A DNA stretch of 64,000 nt, taken from positions 186,001 to 250,000 of the forward strand of contig NZ_JALJCJ010000004.1 in assembly GCF_022899935.1 (NCBI RefSeq), read 5' to 3'. A model generated the notes under the pieces. The model did no database searches, was not told the DNA's origin, and saw nothing but the letters and a program-made list of their open reading frames with translations. The stretch comes from Shinella curvata. Its GTDB lineage: Bacteria; Pseudomonadota; Alphaproteobacteria; Rhizobiales; Rhizobiaceae. Of this stretch, positions 34,873 to 43,769 are shown one piece after another; the stretch's first letter is position 1, and the number at the start of each line of letters is the position of its first letter. A program made the translations under genes and the position numbers.

Positions 34873-35118
34873 TCAACCGCCGAGGCGGAATTCGACAGGA
34901 TTGCTTGACGTCCGGCATTGCACCGCGTTGCGGTCCCGGTTGCTCTCCTCCAGGGCGTAGTGCATGGCGGCGTCTTCGGTGACAAAGATGCCGCCGACGC
35001 GGCCGAGGCGATCCTCGACGACCCACCAGCCGTGATGGTCGCGCCCGACCGTGAAACGGGGCGGTTCGATGGCAGCGGGAGGGCGGTGCAAGCGAAGGTG
35101 TCGGGTGCGGGGGCGCAT
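34873..35118 (-). CDS. Small conserved-type hypothetical protein (81 aa)
   Basis: An 81-residue protein with a basic N-terminus and a compact central segment FTVGRDHHGWWVVEDRLGRVGG followed by IFVTEDAAMHYALEESN. The pattern resembles small single-domain rhizobial proteins in which a short beta hairpin precedes a helix containing AMHYALEE. A good AAAGGA site lies 7 bp before the ATG, supporting translation. No signal peptide or membrane segment. Function unknown. Confidence 0.6.
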   Translation of the reverse strand: MRPRTRHLRLHRPPAAIEPPRFTVGRDHHGWWVVEDRLGRVGGIFVTEDAAMHYALEESNRDRNAVQCRTSSNPVEFRLGG

Positions 35119-35160
35119 GGGTGGTCCTTTCGTTGGGAGAGATGCAGCGGCTTTGCGCGC

Positions 35161-35313
35161 TTAGGGATGGGGGAGAAACTGCTGCACGATGCCGGCGGCG
35201 GCAAGAATCAGGCCGACGCGGAGCAGGAGCGCCGGGATCGGCAGCTGCGGCTTCGATTGTGGAACGGCGGCAGCGATCGCCACCGTTTTCCGGGAGTTCT
35301 TCTTGTTCGCCAT
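35161..35313 (-). CDS. Small single-pass membrane protein (50 aa)
   Basis: A 50-residue peptide with a lysine-rich start (MANKKNSRKTVAIAAA) and one hydrophobic segment (IPALLLRVGLILAAAGIVQQF). A strong GGAG site 8 bp upstream supports ATG 35313. It lies 11 bp after the end of the dihydrodipicolinate-synthase-like gene and may be in its operon. Function unknown. Confidence 0.55.
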   Translation of the reverse strand: MANKKNSRKTVAIAAAVPQSKPQLPIPALLLRVGLILAAAGIVQQFLPHP

Positions 35314-35324
35314 GCCCGTCTCCT

Positions 35325-36245
35325 TCAGCTTACCCTCGCCAGCGGCACGGCACATTCCGGCAGGCCGGCAAGCGCGCTGTCTATGGCGGCTTTGGCCAGC
35401 GGCGCGACGGGCACGAGCGGCAACCGCACCGTTTCGGCAAGGCCGAGGATCGAGGCGAGCCCGTGTTTGATATTGGCTGGATCCGGCGTTTCGCCGAGCG
35501 CAGAAAAGAGCGGCGCAAGACGGTCCTTCAAATCCAGCGCAAGATCCACATTGCGGGTGCGCAGCGCCTGGTGCATGGCGCTCGTCAGGCGCGGCGCGAG
35601 GTTCGCAGCGGTCGAAAACGTGCCGCTTCCGCCGAGCACATTGAAAGCGAAAGCCGTCGTGTCGTGAGCGGAATAGAGCACCAGTCGTTCGCGCAGCTTT
35701 CGATCGATCACGGCGAGGCGCGCGATATCGCCCGAGGCGTCGATGAAACCATGGACGCCGGGAATATCGCTGAGCGCCCAGAGGGTTTCGGCCGTGACAT
35801 CCGAGCTGGTCGCTGCCGGATCAGCAAGGACAAGGATGGGAAGAGCGCAGGCGTCCGCCACGGCGCGCATGTGAGCGATGATGCCCTTCTGCGTCGGTTT
35901 GCTGTAGTAGGGCGTGGTGACGATCAGGGCATCCACGCCCTCCGCTTCCGCGTCGAGGGCAAGTGTTATCGTCGCCTCGGTCGCATAGGTGCCGACGGAG
36001 GCGATAACCGGCACCGAAAGGCCGGCGGCCTGCACGACGGCGGCAAGCACGGTCCGTCGCTCCTCACGGCTTAGGGAGGTGGCTTCACCAAGCCTGCCGC
36101 AGGCGGCGAGGCCGGAAACGCCGCTGGCGATCTGCCAGTTGACGAGTGTGGCAATCCCCTGAAGATCCAGACTGCCATTTGCAAAAAGTGTGACGAGATC
36201 CGTTATGAGCCCCTGAATGGGGATGCGGCGCCGAAAATCCGGCAT
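35325..36245 (-). CDS. Dihydrodipicolinate synthase-family protein without catalytic lysine
   Basis: A 306-residue TIM-barrel of the DapA/N-acetylneuraminate lyase family: GRLGEATSLSREER, LIVTTPYYSKPTQKG and VHGFIDASGDIARL. The Schiff-base lysine normally in G(I/V)K(D/E) is Ile168 here. The TT pair before GE is Arg51-Leu52, and the DapA Arg in the SRTG segment is lost (PAATSSD). Tyr113/Tyr114 remain. It therefore cannot use the standard aldolase mechanism. ATG 36245 with AAAGGA upstream is preferred; ATG 36263 overlapping the preceding stop (ATGA) is an alternative. It belongs to the small-gene operon starting at 36881. Confidence 0.8.
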   Translation of the reverse strand: MPDFRRRIPIQGLITDLVTLFANGSLDLQGIATLVNWQIASGVSGLAACGRLGEATSLSREERRTVLAAVVQAAGLSVPVIASVGTYATEATITLALDAEAEGVDALIVTTPYYSKPTQKGIIAHMRAVADACALPILVLADPAATSSDVTAETLWALSDIPGVHGFIDASGDIARLAVIDRKLRERLVLYSAHDTTAFAFNVLGGSGTFSTAANLAPRLTSAMHQALRTRNVDLALDLKDRLAPLFSALGETPDPANIKHGLASILGLAETVRLPLVPVAPLAKAAIDSALAGLPECAVPLARVS

Positions 36246-36259
36246 GATCTGGGTTCCTT

Positions 36260-36679
36260 TCATTGTTTGACCGGGGCAGGCCGGTCCAGCGTCACAAGCG
36301 CGGCCATGACGGCTGCCACGCGGTCGACGTGGATGGCGACGGCGCGGGGCACGGCACCGTCCGACAGGATGCGGGCGATCCAGTAGCCGTCCACGCATTC
36401 CAGCCGGTCGAGCCGGCAGGCCGGGCGCGCGGCATCGATGAGGGCCTGGCTTGCCGCCACGAGGTCTTCGCGTTCCATCAGGACGCGGAAGAGGTGTCGG
36501 AAATCGCTGTCGTCGCGGGCCGCGGTGAGAGACGGCAGGGTGCGCAGGATTTCCCACAGATGATGTTCCCGCAGGCGCGTGACATTGGCGAGGCGATCCG
36601 CAAGCGCCTCGGCCGGCACGCGATCGGCCGCTACCGCAGAGTTGCGCAGGGTGCCGTGCGCTGATGAAAGCCTAGGCAT
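36260..36679 (-). CDS. Hypothetical protein (139 aa)
   Basis: A 139-residue, mostly helical protein (LADRLANVTRLREHHLWEIL, then DFRHLFRVLMEREDLVAASQALIDAA) with cysteines in RPACRLDRLECVDGYW. No recognised domain. ATG 36679 is the nearest start after the preceding small gene, which it overlaps by 8 bp; the ribosome site is weak. Its stop overlaps a possible start of the DapA-like gene, so it is probably in the same operon. Function unknown. Confidence 0.5.
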   Translation of the reverse strand: MPRLSSAHGTLRNSAVAADRVPAEALADRLANVTRLREHHLWEILRTLPSLTAARDDSDFRHLFRVLMEREDLVAASQALIDAARPACRLDRLECVDGYWIARILSDGAVPRAVAIHVDRVAAVMAALVTLDRPAPVKQ

Positions 36680-36881
36680 GGAAGACGACCCCGAGCAGCA
36701 CCACGGCGGCAACAGGAAACGCTGCAAGCGCGAACCGCGCGGCCGAAGACATGGCGCGCGCTGTTTCATCTCCGTGCGGGGTGTTCAGGCCCGCCCGGTC
36801 GTGCATGCGCACCCGATGATGGAGAAAGATCATCCGCGTCGACAGCGGTTGAAAATGATGTTCCGTCAGTTCCTTGCGCAT
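36672..36881 (-). CDS. Small C-tail membrane protein (69 aa), possible KdpE-regulated operon leader
   Basis: A 69-residue protein with a charged N-terminal half (MRKELTEHHFQPLSTRMIF, HHRVRMHDRAG) and one C-terminal hydrophobic helix (ARFALAAFPVAAVVLLGVVF). A GAGGTAAC site precedes ATG 36881. It overlaps the next gene by 8 bp. A KdpE-like 11-bp direct repeat lies about 117 bp upstream of its start, similar in spacing to the one before kdp. Function unknown; a potassium-stress role is inferred from position. Confidence 0.55.
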   Translation of the reverse strand: MRKELTEHHFQPLSTRMIFLHHRVRMHDRAGLNTPHGDETARAMSSAARFALAAFPVAAVVLLGVVFHA

Positions 36882-36997
36882 GGCGTTACCTCTGCTGTGG
36901 GTCGCCGCGACCGGCCGCCGGGAAGAGGCGCCAATCACGTCGATCCCAAGCTAAGCGCCGGCGGATAGTTTCTCGATTGGAGTGTCGGAGCGAAAAA

Positions 36998-37016
36998 ATA
37001 GGAAAGGCATAGGGGG
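36998..37016 (-). promoter_or_regulatory. KdpE-like direct repeat upstream of the 36881 operon
   Basis: On the plus strand ATAGGAAA (36998-37005) and ATAGGGGG (37009-37016) form a direct repeat with an 11-bp period. It mirrors the repeat at 45822-45840 before kdp. Tandem sites 11 bp apart are typical of OmpR/PhoB-family regulators such as KdpE. The leftward operon starting at 36881 lies about 117 bp away. Confidence 0.45.
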
Positions 37017-37029
37017 AAGTCCGTCGTGA

Positions 37030-37470
37030 CTAGGGCCGGGTTAGCAGAACGAAAACTTCTTCTGCGCTCGTCGCAGCGCGAATGGCATTGACCATGGCGT
37101 CGTCGCGCAGTTGGCGCGCGAAGCAGGAGAGGATATTGAGGCTCTGCCCCGCGGTTGGCGATAAGAGAAGCACGACGATATCGACCGGAATGTCGTCGAC
37201 GGCCTCGAAGTCGATCGGTCGGGCGAGCCGGGCGACCATGGCCAGGTTGTTCTGCAATCCGTCGATCCGTGCGTGCGGTATCGCTACGCCCCGCCCGATA
37301 CCGGTCGAGCCGAGACGTTCCCGGGCAGAAAGGGCTTTGGCGAGGACGCCTGCCTCTATGCCTGTCTGCCGGGCGGCCATGTCGGCCAGTTGCCTAAGGA
37401 GCTGGTGTTTCGACGTGGACGGCAGGTCCACGGCGACGTTCTCCAAGGCGAGGTGGTCGCTGAGTTGCAT
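37030..37470 (-). CDS. PtsN-like EIIA(Ntr) phosphotransfer protein linked to kdp
   Basis: A 146-residue PTS EIIA type-2 domain (fructose/nitrogen type). It carries the active-site histidine segment GIGRGVAIPHARIDGLQNNLAM and the C-terminal part VDIVVLLLSPTAGQSLNILSCFARQLRDD. In E. coli EIIA(Ntr) binds KdpD and also controls potassium transport. Here the gene follows kdpE by 28 bp on the same strand, suggesting a dedicated EIIA paralogue for this Kdp system. A GGAGCCC site precedes ATG 37470. Whether it also serves the general PTS(Ntr) chain is unknown. Confidence 0.85.
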   Translation of the reverse strand: MQLSDHLALENVAVDLPSTSKHQLLRQLADMAARQTGIEAGVLAKALSARERLGSTGIGRGVAIPHARIDGLQNNLAMVARLARPIDFEAVDDIPVDIVVLLLSPTAGQSLNILSCFARQLRDDAMVNAIRAATSAEEVFVLLTRP

Positions 37471-37498
37471 GATGGGCTCCGTGATAAGATAGCGTTCG

Positions 37499-38191
37499 TC
37501 AGCTCGCGTCGACGAGCCTGTAGCCGACGCCCGTCTCGGTGAGGATGTATTGCGGCTGGTCCGGCGTGCGCTCGATCTTCTGGCGGAGCTGGCGGACATA
37601 GACGCGCAGATATTGCACATCGGTCAGGCCGTCCCAAACATGTTCCAGCAGGTAGCGATGGGTCAGTACCCTGCCCGCATGCTGCACCAGGATGCGCAGG
37701 ATGTCATATTCCTTCGGCGAGAGTTTTACCTCCTGTCCCGCCACCTTGACGATACGCTTGACGAGGTCGACGGAGAGCTCTCCCACCTGAAAGACCGGCT
37801 TTTCTCCATGGGCTTGCAGGCGGTGACGCAGCGCCACGCGGATGCGTGCGACCAGTTCGTTCATGCCGAAGGGCTTGGTGATGTAGTCGTCCGCGCCGAG
37901 CTCCAGCGCCTTCACGATGCCGGCCTCGTCGGTACGGCTGGACAGGATGACGATCGGCAGGTCCAGCCCCTCCCCGCGCCATTTGGCGAGCAGGTCATGC
38001 CCCGCCATATCAGGCAGGCCGAGATCGAGCACGACGAGATCGGGCTTTTCCGATTTGACCATTTCCATCGCCACTTTGGCGTTCATCGCCTCGCTGACGG
38101 CATAGTCCTGCGTGGCGAGCCCGACGCGCAGCAGCTTGCGGATGGGCGGCTCGTCATCGACGATGAGAATGCGGACGGCGGTGTTGGTCAT
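37499..38191 (-). CDS. kdpE: KdpE: potassium-responsive response regulator
   Basis: A 230-residue OmpR-family response regulator. The receiver domain (about 1-120) has acidic pocket DDE near residue 12, phospho-Asp in LVVLDLGLPDMAGHD and Lys in ADDYITKPFG. The DNA-binding winged helix (about 130-228) includes LSPKEYDILRILVQHAG and VYVRQLRQKIE. It activates kdp under potassium limitation or salt stress. Its ATG overlaps the kdpD stop (ATGA), and an EIIA(Ntr)-like gene follows by 28 bp. Confidence 0.95.
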   Translation of the reverse strand: MTNTAVRILIVDDEPPIRKLLRVGLATQDYAVSEAMNAKVAMEMVKSEKPDLVVLDLGLPDMAGHDLLAKWRGEGLDLPIVILSSRTDEAGIVKALELGADDYITKPFGMNELVARIRVALRHRLQAHGEKPVFQVGELSVDLVKRIVKVAGQEVKLSPKEYDILRILVQHAGRVLTHRYLLEHVWDGLTDVQYLRVYVRQLRQKIERTPDQPQYILTETGVGYRLVDAS

Positions 38192-40893
38192 TCATTGCCT
38201 CCCAGGAGGGGGATTTCCGCAGGAACCGGCATGCGGATCGTGAAGATGGCGCCGGAATGCTCGGTGCGGTTCGCAGCCGTTATCTTGCCGCCCATGGCTT
38301 CAATGAAACCGCGGCAGATGGAAAGTCCGAGCCCTGTGCCGGCCCGCACATGGTCGCCTTTGCGCACCCGGTAGAAACTGTCGAAGATGCGCTCGATATC
38401 GTCGGGCGGAATACCGGGGCCTTCGTCGGCGACGCAAAGGAGAACGGTATTCCCGTCCTGTCGGCCGCTGATCTCGATCAGCGTGTCCTCTGGCGCGTAT
38501 TTGGCCGCGTTGTCGATAAGGTTGAACAGCACCTGCTCGAAGAGCACGGGATCGACCCGGAGCATCGGCAATGTGTGCGGGATGCGCACCTCGATCCTGT
38601 GGTGGGAGATGATCTTGCCGGCGCGGGCGAGCGCCGAGCCGGCGATGTCGCCGACATAGTGCCAGGCATAGTTCGGTTCCATCGCGCCGGAGCCGATACG
38701 GGTCATGTCGAGCAGGTTGGCGATGAAGCGGTTGAGCCGCTCGGATTCGTCGATGACGGTTGAGAGAAGCTCGTGTCGGGCGCCCTCGTCAAGTTGCGCA
38801 CCGAGGTCCTTCAGTGTGTCTGCCGACCCCATGATGGCGGCGAGCGGTGTCTTGAGATCGTGCGAAATGGATGTCAGCAGCGCGGTGCGCAGCCTGTCGG
38901 TCTCTGCCGCGAGCCTGGCGCGGTCCACGTCGGAGACCAGTTGCACGCGCTCGATGGCGAGTGCCGCCTGATCCGACAAGGCGTCGAGCAGCCGCTGCTG
39001 GTCAGGTGTCAGGATCGGCCCTTGCCGGTCGTTGTCCAGGCCGATGACACCGACCGCCTCGCGCCCGGTGCGTAACGGAAGATAGAGCCGTTTGGCACCT
39101 GGCAGCGTATCGGCGCCACGGCCTGCCGGGCGGTTTTGCTCCCAGGCCCATTTCGCCGCGGCGATATCGGCATCGACCAGCGTGTCATCGGGCGGATAGC
39201 CGGCTTTGACCACAACCGAACCGCCTTCGGGCAGCAGGATGACGACCCTGACCTTCAGCATGGAGGCTATCTGGAAAGCAGTCGCCCAGAGTACGTCATC
39301 AAGCGTGCCTGTGCCGGCGAGTTTCTTGGAGAAGAGATAGAGGCCTTCCGTCGTGCGTGCCCGTTGCCGCGCGGCGGCGGCCTGTCGCTGCACGGCGGCG
39401 GTGAGGTTGGAGGCCACAAGGGCAACACTGAAGTAGAAAAACAGCGCGACGACGCTTTCGGGATCGCGAACCGTAAAATTGTAGCGCGGTTCCAGAAAAA
39501 AGAAATTGAAGGAGAGCGCGCCAAGCACGGAGGCGAAGAGGCCGGCGCCGAGCCCGCCGCGTACGGAGGCTGCAAGTACGGCCATCAGGAAGACCAGCGC
39601 CAGGTTCTGCACGTCGAGCGTCTGGTCGAGCGCGATGCCGGCAAGGATCGCAAGCAGTACGAAGAGTACACCGAGGAGGTAGGCTCTGACGCGGAAGGGT
39701 TGCGGCGGCTGGGCGCTCTTCACGCCGCGCTGCGGATCATTCTGCTTCGCCTCGCCGGAAATGACGTGGACGCTGATATCGCCGGCATAACGGATCAGGT
39801 CCTGAGTGACGGAGCCGTGCCAGATTTGCCGCCAGCGCGACCGGCCCGGTCGGCCGACGACGATATGAGTGAAGTTGTTGGCATGGGCATAGGCAATGAT
39901 TTCGCGTGAGGGCGAGAGCGCTGGGAGCGTCACCGTCTCGGCGCCGAGCTGTTCGGCAAGCCGCATATTGGCCGCAAGCCGATCCTTGTCCTCGTCCGAA
40001 AGGCCGATGGCTTGCGGCGTTTCGAGATGCAGCACGGTCCAGGGCGCACGCAGCCGGTCTGCCTGGCGCCGGGCATAACGCACCAGGCTGGCGCCTTCGT
40101 GACCGTGGTCAAGGCAGACCAGCAGGCGTTCGCCCGCCGCCCATGGCCCGGAAATGGCATGGGCCTGCATATGATTGAGCAGCTGCTCGTCAACCCGCTG
40201 GGCGGTGCGCCGCAGGGCCAGTTCGCGAAGCGCCGTCAGATTGCCGGGCGAAAAATAGTTCTCGATCGCGCGCTTGGCGGTCTTCGGCAGGTAGACCTTT
40301 CCGTCGCCCAACCGCTTGATCAGGTCGTCGGGCGTGATGTCTATGATCTCGATGTCGTCAGCGCCGTCGATGATGAAATCGGGAACGGTCTCGCGTACCC
40401 GGATACGGGTGATCTGCGCGACGACGTCGTTGAGGCTCTCGACATGCTGGATATTGAGGGTCGAATAGACGTCGATGCCGTGGGAAAGGATTTCCTGCAC
40501 GTCGAGATAGCGCTTGGGGTGGCGGCTGCCGGGAGCGTTGGTATGGGCGAGTTCATCGACGAGAACGAGGGTCGGTCGTCGCTCGAGGACAGCATCGAGG
40601 TCCATCTCCTCGAGCTGTTGGCCGCGATAGTCGATCTGATGGCGGGCGATGACCTCGAAGCCGTCGACGAGCGCCTCCGTCTCCTTTCGGCCATGTGTTT
40701 CGACGACGCCGATGACGACATCGGCGCCATCGGCCTGCCGCGCCCGGCCGGACATCAACATTTCATAGGTCTTGCCGACGCCCGGTGCCGCACCGAGGAA
40801 GATTTTCAGGCGGCCGCGCGCGTCCCGCTCGGCGCGATCCAGCAGGGCGTCCGGCGACGGCCTGTTTTCACTCTTGCGATTGTCGTCCGGCAT
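38188..40893 (-). CDS. kdpD: KdpD: potassium-sensing histidine kinase
   Basis: A 901-residue sensor kinase. Domains in order: KdpD N-terminal domain (about 20-230) with Walker A FLGAAPGVGKTYEML and ALVDGFEVIARHQ, a Usp-like domain (about 250-370), four transmembrane helices (about 400-500), a GAF-like segment (about 525-650), HisKA with ISHDLKTPLAAIMGSADTL (catalytic His) and HATPase with NLIDNAAKYAPEDTLIEI, DEGPGIPPDDIERIF and GTGLGLSICRGFIEAMGG. It overlaps kdpE by 4 bp. It is separated from kdpC by about 60 bp. Confidence 0.96.
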   Translation of the reverse strand: MPDDNRKSENRPSPDALLDRAERDARGRLKIFLGAAPGVGKTYEMLMSGRARQADGADVVIGVVETHGRKETEALVDGFEVIARHQIDYRGQQLEEMDLDAVLERRPTLVLVDELAHTNAPGSRHPKRYLDVQEILSHGIDVYSTLNIQHVESLNDVVAQITRIRVRETVPDFIIDGADDIEIIDITPDDLIKRLGDGKVYLPKTAKRAIENYFSPGNLTALRELALRRTAQRVDEQLLNHMQAHAISGPWAAGERLLVCLDHGHEGASLVRYARRQADRLRAPWTVLHLETPQAIGLSDEDKDRLAANMRLAEQLGAETVTLPALSPSREIIAYAHANNFTHIVVGRPGRSRWRQIWHGSVTQDLIRYAGDISVHVISGEAKQNDPQRGVKSAQPPQPFRVRAYLLGVLFVLLAILAGIALDQTLDVQNLALVFLMAVLAASVRGGLGAGLFASVLGALSFNFFFLEPRYNFTVRDPESVVALFFYFSVALVASNLTAAVQRQAAAARQRARTTEGLYLFSKKLAGTGTLDDVLWATAFQIASMLKVRVVILLPEGGSVVVKAGYPPDDTLVDADIAAAKWAWEQNRPAGRGADTLPGAKRLYLPLRTGREAVGVIGLDNDRQGPILTPDQQRLLDALSDQAALAIERVQLVSDVDRARLAAETDRLRTALLTSISHDLKTPLAAIMGSADTLKDLGAQLDEGARHELLSTVIDESERLNRFIANLLDMTRIGSGAMEPNYAWHYVGDIAGSALARAGKIISHHRIEVRIPHTLPMLRVDPVLFEQVLFNLIDNAAKYAPEDTLIEISGRQDGNTVLLCVADEGPGIPPDDIERIFDSFYRVRKGDHVRAGTGLGLSICRGFIEAMGGKITAANRTEHSGAIFTIRMPVPAEIPLLGGNE

Positions 40894-40952
40894 GACTTTT
40901 CACCCAGTTTCTCCGACCGGCCAGTAGGCCGGTCGGAGACGCCCATTTCAGG

Positions 40953-41519
40953 TTACGAACGGGCCTCGTCAAGCGCCATGTTGAGGCGCAGGACATTCAC
41001 CACAGGTTCCCCGAAGAAGCCGAACTGCCGACCTTCGACGTGCTGCTCGACAAGGGTGCGCACTGCCGCCTCCTCCATCGCCCTCGCCTTGGCGATGCGC
41101 GCGACCTGGAAATAGGCGGCTTCCGGTGAAATGTGCGGGTCGAGGCCGCTGCCCGACGCGGTGACGAGATCGATCGGCACGTCGGCATTCGGATTGCTCG
41201 CCTTTGCGGCCTCGTAGTCCGTCTTCACGCGGTCGATCAGCTTCTGGCTGGTCGGTCCAAGGTTGGAGCCGGAGGAACCGGCGGCGTTGTAGCCGTCGCC
41301 GGCCGCCGAGGGACGCCCGTGGAAATAGGTGTCGCCTGCAAAAGCCTGGCCTATGAGCATGGAGCCCACCACCTTGCCATCCTTCTCAATCAGGCTGCCA
41401 TTCGCCTGGGCGGGGAAAATGGCCTGCGCGATACCGGTCATCGCGGCGGGATAGAGCAGGCCGGTGATAGCGGTTGTGGCGAGTATCATGACGATTGCGG
41501 GACGCAGTTGTTTGAACAT
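40953..41519 (-). CDS. kdpC: KdpC: K+-transporting ATPase subunit C
   Basis: A 188-residue single-span subunit: N-terminal membrane helix ([22 protein letters not shown]) and periplasmic domain with [45 protein letters not shown] and [16 protein letters not shown] 41519 has AAGGA at normal distance; ATG 41528 is too close to it. It is part of the leftward kdpABC operon, 12 bp after kdpB. Confidence 0.94.
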   Translation of the reverse strand: MFKQLRPAIVMILATTAITGLLYPAAMTGIAQAIFPAQANGSLIEKDGKVVGSMLIGQAFAGDTYFHGRPSAAGDGYNAAGSSGSNLGPTSQKLIDRVKTDYEAAKASNPNADVPIDLVTASGSGLDPHISPEAAYFQVARIAKARAMEEAAVRTLVEQHVEGRQFGFFGEPVVNVLRLNMALDEARS

Positions 41520-41531
41520 GGTGTTCATTCC

Positions 41532-43580
41532 TTAGACGAGGCCGAGGGCGGTAACGGCGACGTCGATCGCCTTGATGCCGATGAAGGGCACGATGATGCC
41601 GCCGAGGCCGTAGATGAGAAGGTTGCGGGAGAGCAGAGCACCGGCGCCGACGGCGCGGTATTTCACGCCTCTCAGCGACAGCGGGATCAGCGCGATGATG
41701 ATGAGCGCGTTGAAGATGATCGCGGACAGGATCGCACTCTGGGGTGTCGAGAGGCCCATGATGTTCAGGACGCCGAGCTGCGGATAGAAGGCAAGGAACA
41801 TGGCCGGGATGATCGCGAAATATTTCGCGATGTCGTTGGCGATGGAGAAGGTCGTCAGAGCGCCACGGGTCATCAGGAGCTGTTTGCCGATTTCGACGAT
41901 CTCGATGAGCTTGGTCGGGTCGCTGTCGAGGTCCACCATGTTGCCGGCCTCGCGGGCGGCGACCGTGCCGGTGTTCATGGCAACGCCCACATCCGCCTGA
42001 GCGAGAGCCGGCGCGTCGTTGGTGCCGTCGCCGCACATGGCCACGAGTTTGCCCTTGGCCTGTTCCTCGCGGATCAGCTGCAGCTTGTTTTCCGGCGTGG
42101 CCTGGGCGAGGAAGTCATCGACGCCGGCTTCCGCGGCGATCGCTGCAGCCGTCATCGGGTTGTCGCCGGTGATCATGACCGTGCGGATACCCATACGGCG
42201 CAATTCGGCGAAACGCTCGCGAATGCCGCCCTTGACGATGTCCTTCAGGTGGATGACGCCGAGCAGCTGGCCGTCACGGGCGACCGCGAGCGGCGTGCCG
42301 CCGGCGCGGGCAATCTCTTCCGCGATTGCCTGCAGTTCGCGCACGACCTCCGAAGATATGGTGTTGCCGACATAGGCGAGCACGGCATCGACCGCACCCT
42401 TGCGGATCTGGGCGCCTTCGAGGTCTACGCCGCTCATGCGCGTCTGGGCGGTGAAGGGCACGAACGTCGCCTTGAGGCTTGCCATGTCCCGACCGCGGAT
42501 GCCGTATTTCTCCTTGGCGAGCACGACGATGGAACGTCCCTCGGGCGTCTCGTCGGCAAGCGAGGCGAGCTGTGCGGCATCGGCAAGAGCCCGCTCGGTA
42601 ACGCCCCGCACCGGCGTCAGGGCGGTCGCCTGACGGTTGCCAAGCGTGATGGTGCCGGTCTTGTCGAGCAGCAGCGTATCGACGTCGCCTGCCGCTTCCA
42701 CAGCGCGGCCGGACATGGCGAGCACGTTGAAACGCACGAGACGGTCCATGCCGGCAATGCCGATGGCCGAGAGCAGTGCGCCGATGGTCGTCGGGATCAG
42801 CGTCACGAACAGCGCGACGAGAACGATGACCGGGATGGCACCGCCGGCATAGGTGGCGAAGCTCGGAATGGTCGCCGTCGCCAGCACGAAGATCAGCGTC
42901 ATGCCGGCGAGCAGGATGTTGAGCGCGATCTCGTTCGGCGTCTTCTGTCGCTCTGCACCTTCGACGAGCGAGATCATGCGGTCGAGGAAGGTGGAGCCGG
43001 CGGCCGCGGTGATACGCACCCGGATCCAGTCGGACAGGACCTGGGTGCCGCCGGTAACGGCCGAGCGGTCGCCGCCGGACTCACGGATGACCGGAGCGGA
43101 TTCGCCGGTGATCGCTGCTTCGTTCACGGAGGCGATACCCTCGACGACTTCACCGTCGGAGGGGATGATGTCGCCCGCCTCGACAAGCACGAGGTCGCCC
43201 ACCTTGAGGCTGGCGCCGGGCACCATCCTGTAGTCTGTGGTGCTGTTGGCGGCCAGCAGCTTGGCCTGGGTTTCGCTGCGTGCGCGACGCAGGGAATCGG
43301 CCTGCGCCTTGCCGCGGCCTTCGGCAACGGCTTCGGCGAAGTTCGCGAAGAGCACGGTGAACCAGAGCCAGAGGTTGATCTGGAAGGAGAAGCCGAGATC
43401 GCCGCGGCCCGTGAGGAGGTCACGCGTGAAAAGCACGGTGGTGAGCACCGAGACCGTCGCTACGACGAACATGACGGGATTGCGGGCGAGCGTGCGTGGA
43501 TCGAGCTTGGTGAACGCGGCACCGATCGCCGGCACGAGAATGTGAGTATCGAGAATGCTCGCGGATTTAACCTGGCTCAT
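41532..43580 (-). CDS. kdpB: KdpB: K+-transporting P-type ATPase subunit B
   Basis: A 682-residue P-type ATPase. The actuator motif [13 protein letters not shown], phosphorylation site [13 protein letters not shown], nucleotide-domain KGAVDAVL and hinge [21 protein letters not shown] are all present. The membrane helices fit the short KdpB class. GGAGTCTC precedes the ATG. It lies between a 48-residue peptide gene and kdpC. Confidence 0.96.
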   Translation of the reverse strand: MSQVKSASILDTHILVPAIGAAFTKLDPRTLARNPVMFVVATVSVLTTVLFTRDLLTGRGDLGFSFQINLWLWFTVLFANFAEAVAEGRGKAQADSLRRARSETQAKLLAANSTTDYRMVPGASLKVGDLVLVEAGDIIPSDGEVVEGIASVNEAAITGESAPVIRESGGDRSAVTGGTQVLSDWIRVRITAAAGSTFLDRMISLVEGAERQKTPNEIALNILLAGMTLIFVLATATIPSFATYAGGAIPVIVLVALFVTLIPTTIGALLSAIGIAGMDRLVRFNVLAMSGRAVEAAGDVDTLLLDKTGTITLGNRQATALTPVRGVTERALADAAQLASLADETPEGRSIVVLAKEKYGIRGRDMASLKATFVPFTAQTRMSGVDLEGAQIRKGAVDAVLAYVGNTISSEVVRELQAIAEEIARAGGTPLAVARDGQLLGVIHLKDIVKGGIRERFAELRRMGIRTVMITGDNPMTAAAIAAEAGVDDFLAQATPENKLQLIREEQAKGKLVAMCGDGTNDAPALAQADVGVAMNTGTVAAREAGNMVDLDSDPTKLIEIVEIGKQLLMTRGALTTFSIANDIAKYFAIIPAMFLAFYPQLGVLNIMGLSTPQSAILSAIIFNALIIIALIPLSLRGVKYRAVGAGALLSRNLLIYGLGGIIVPFIGIKAIDVAVTALGLV

Positions 43581-43613
43581 TATAAGAGACTCCAGCGTTG
43601 ACAGAGGGCGCGG

Positions 43614-43760
43614 TCAGCCGCGCACGAATTCGATGATTGAGACGATCGCGACCATGGCGGCCAGCATCACGAGGATGACGTTGGATGCACACCATCGGCG
43701 CGGCATTCCGCCCCGGCGAACCGGGGCGGACGAGGAAGGTCTTGTCACGGGACGCGTCAT
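43614..43760 (-). CDS. Small membrane peptide between kdpA and kdpB (48 aa)
   Basis: A 48-residue peptide starting MTRPVTRPSSSAPVRRGG with one hydrophobic helix (NVILVMLAAMVAIVSIIEF). TGAGGAACG precedes the ATG, supporting translation. It sits in the 190-bp gap between kdpA and kdpB, where E. coli has no gene. An accessory or stabilising subunit of the KdpFABC complex is possible but unproven. Confidence 0.65.
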   Translation of the reverse strand: MTRPVTRPSSSAPVRRGGMPRRWCASNVILVMLAAMVAIVSIIEFVRG

Positions 43761-43769
43761 GGTCGTTCC

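Noticed and set aside
41133-43601. Long rightward open frame (over 800 codons) opposite kdpC and kdpB
   Set aside because: Antisense shadow of well-conserved P-type ATPase genes; His/Asp/Glu-rich low-complexity translation without motifs.
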